Notes under the pieces: generated by a model | Seen by the model: only the letters and a program-made list of their open reading frames with translations | The model's database searches: none | Told to the model about the DNA's origin: nothing | Part shown: in pieces, positions 7,441-7,926 of the stretch | How the letters are laid out: each line of letters starts with the position of its first letter | How positions within the stretch are numbered: the stretch's first letter is position 1 | Program-made: the position numbers and the translations under genes | Assembly: GCA_016866415.1 (NCBI GenBank) | Contig: VGML01000097.1 | Location: 1 to 7,926 of the forward strand | From: Bacteroidota bacterium | GTDB taxonomy: Bacteria; Bacteroidota; Bacteroidia; Flavobacteriales_D; Crocinitomicaceae | Length of the DNA stretch: 7,926 bases | Reading direction: 5' to 3'

Positions 7441-7926
7441 TCGAGTCATATTGATATTGGTTCTCTTTGTCTTTCCTCTCGGATCTAGGGCACAAAGTGG
7501 AATTGGCTGGCTATTCGAACCAACACCGAATGACTCAATTGAAAAGGAATCATACGAAAATCACAGTTCAATTCTACCCCATGTCAGACAAGGAATTAAT
7601 TCATCTAACGGAATCAACCTTGTAAAACCGGTAAATTTTATTCCCATAGTCGACGGTGGAATTAATTACCAAAGCGAAATCGGCTTTCGAATTAGTGGAG
7701 GAGGAATCTTCGAATCAAATCAAAATTGGAAAAAATTCTATTTAAGAGCGGGAGTTCTTGGAGGAATTGAATCAGCTGATAGCCTAACTTCAGCAAGATA
7801 CGAGTTTTTTGATTCTTTAAAATCAACTCAAACAATGTTCCAGCCAATAGTTCGATTGGCTTACACTCCAAATCATATTTTTAATTTTCAAATTGGTCAC
7901 GACAAAAATTTCATCGGAGAAGGAAA
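7430..7926 (+). CDS. Second RemB/Wzi-like outer-membrane protein (3' end cut by window)
   Basis: An open frame runs from ATG 7430 to the right edge without a stop, giving 165 residues plus two bases. An in-frame TAA at 7415-7417 makes this the first usable start, so it overlaps the preceding gene by 11 bases. The protein opens with a clear signal peptide: a hydrophobic core (residues 6-17) and likely cleavage after SRA (19-21), before Gln22. The mature part is rich in Gly, Phe and Ile with strand-like alternation. Near the edge, AYTPNHIFNFQIGHDKNFIGEG (144-165) aligns with VYSPHKKIDLIAGNNQQFIGTG (205-226) of the upstream protein, placing both in one family. Its segment before the motif is about 60 residues shorter, so it is not a simple recent duplicate. 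It probably sits in the same outer-membrane system, perhaps as a partner barrel. The specific function is unknown. Confidence 0.7.
   Translation, partial: MIINRVILILVLFVFPLGSRAQSGIGWLFEPTPNDSIEKESYENHSSILPHVRQGINSSNGINLVKPVNFIPIVDGGINYQSEIGFRISGGGIFESNQNWKKFYLRAGVLGGIESADSLTSARYEFFDSLKSTQTMFQPIVRLAYTPNHIFNFQIGHDKNFIGEG

Overview
The window is A/T-rich and every supported gene lies on the + strand. It reads as a chromosomal segment of a member of the Bacteroidota, most likely order Flavobacteriales. The family-level guess of Crocinitomicaceae or a relative is weak. Three things point this way: RodA and the class A penicillin-binding protein have sequence styles typical of the phylum; starts are preceded by A/T-rich stretches rather than clear Shine-Dalgarno sites; and the two 3' genes look like outer-membrane beta-barrels of the RemB/Wzi-like type found in Bacteroidota.

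Layout. Bases 1-992 hold the 3' part of rodA, whose frame is open to the left edge. A 105-base gap (993-1097), where I see no convincing promoter or terminator, leads to a class A penicillin-binding protein (1098-3590). Two bases later comes scoA (3593-4291), the A subunit of a 3-oxoacid CoA-transferase. A 110-base gap follows, filled by a nested inverted repeat and containing a possible 20-codon reading frame. Then come scoB (4402-5058), cysQ (5063-5872, TTG start, four bases after scoB), a RemB/Wzi-like barrel gene (5869-7440, ATGA overlap with cysQ) and a second, apparently related barrel gene (7430 to the right edge, overlapping the first by 11 bases). No gene-free stretch exceeds about 110 bases.

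How the genes fit together. RodA (SEDS glycan polymerase) and the penicillin-binding protein (glycan polymerase plus transpeptidase) both build peptidoglycan. ScoA and ScoB are the two subunits of one enzyme that moves CoA from succinyl-CoA to acetoacetate. CysQ removes the 3' phosphate from PAP/PAPS, by-products of sulfate activation, sulfation and carrier-protein phosphopantetheinylation. The two barrels are probably surface proteins. The tight packing from the penicillin-binding protein onwards suggests one or two transcription units, but the jobs do not form one obvious pathway.

No mobile element, CRISPR array, tRNA or rRNA was seen. The most interesting items are the tandem barrel genes coupled to cysQ and the structured gap between scoA and scoB. 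Nothing here establishes a new system.
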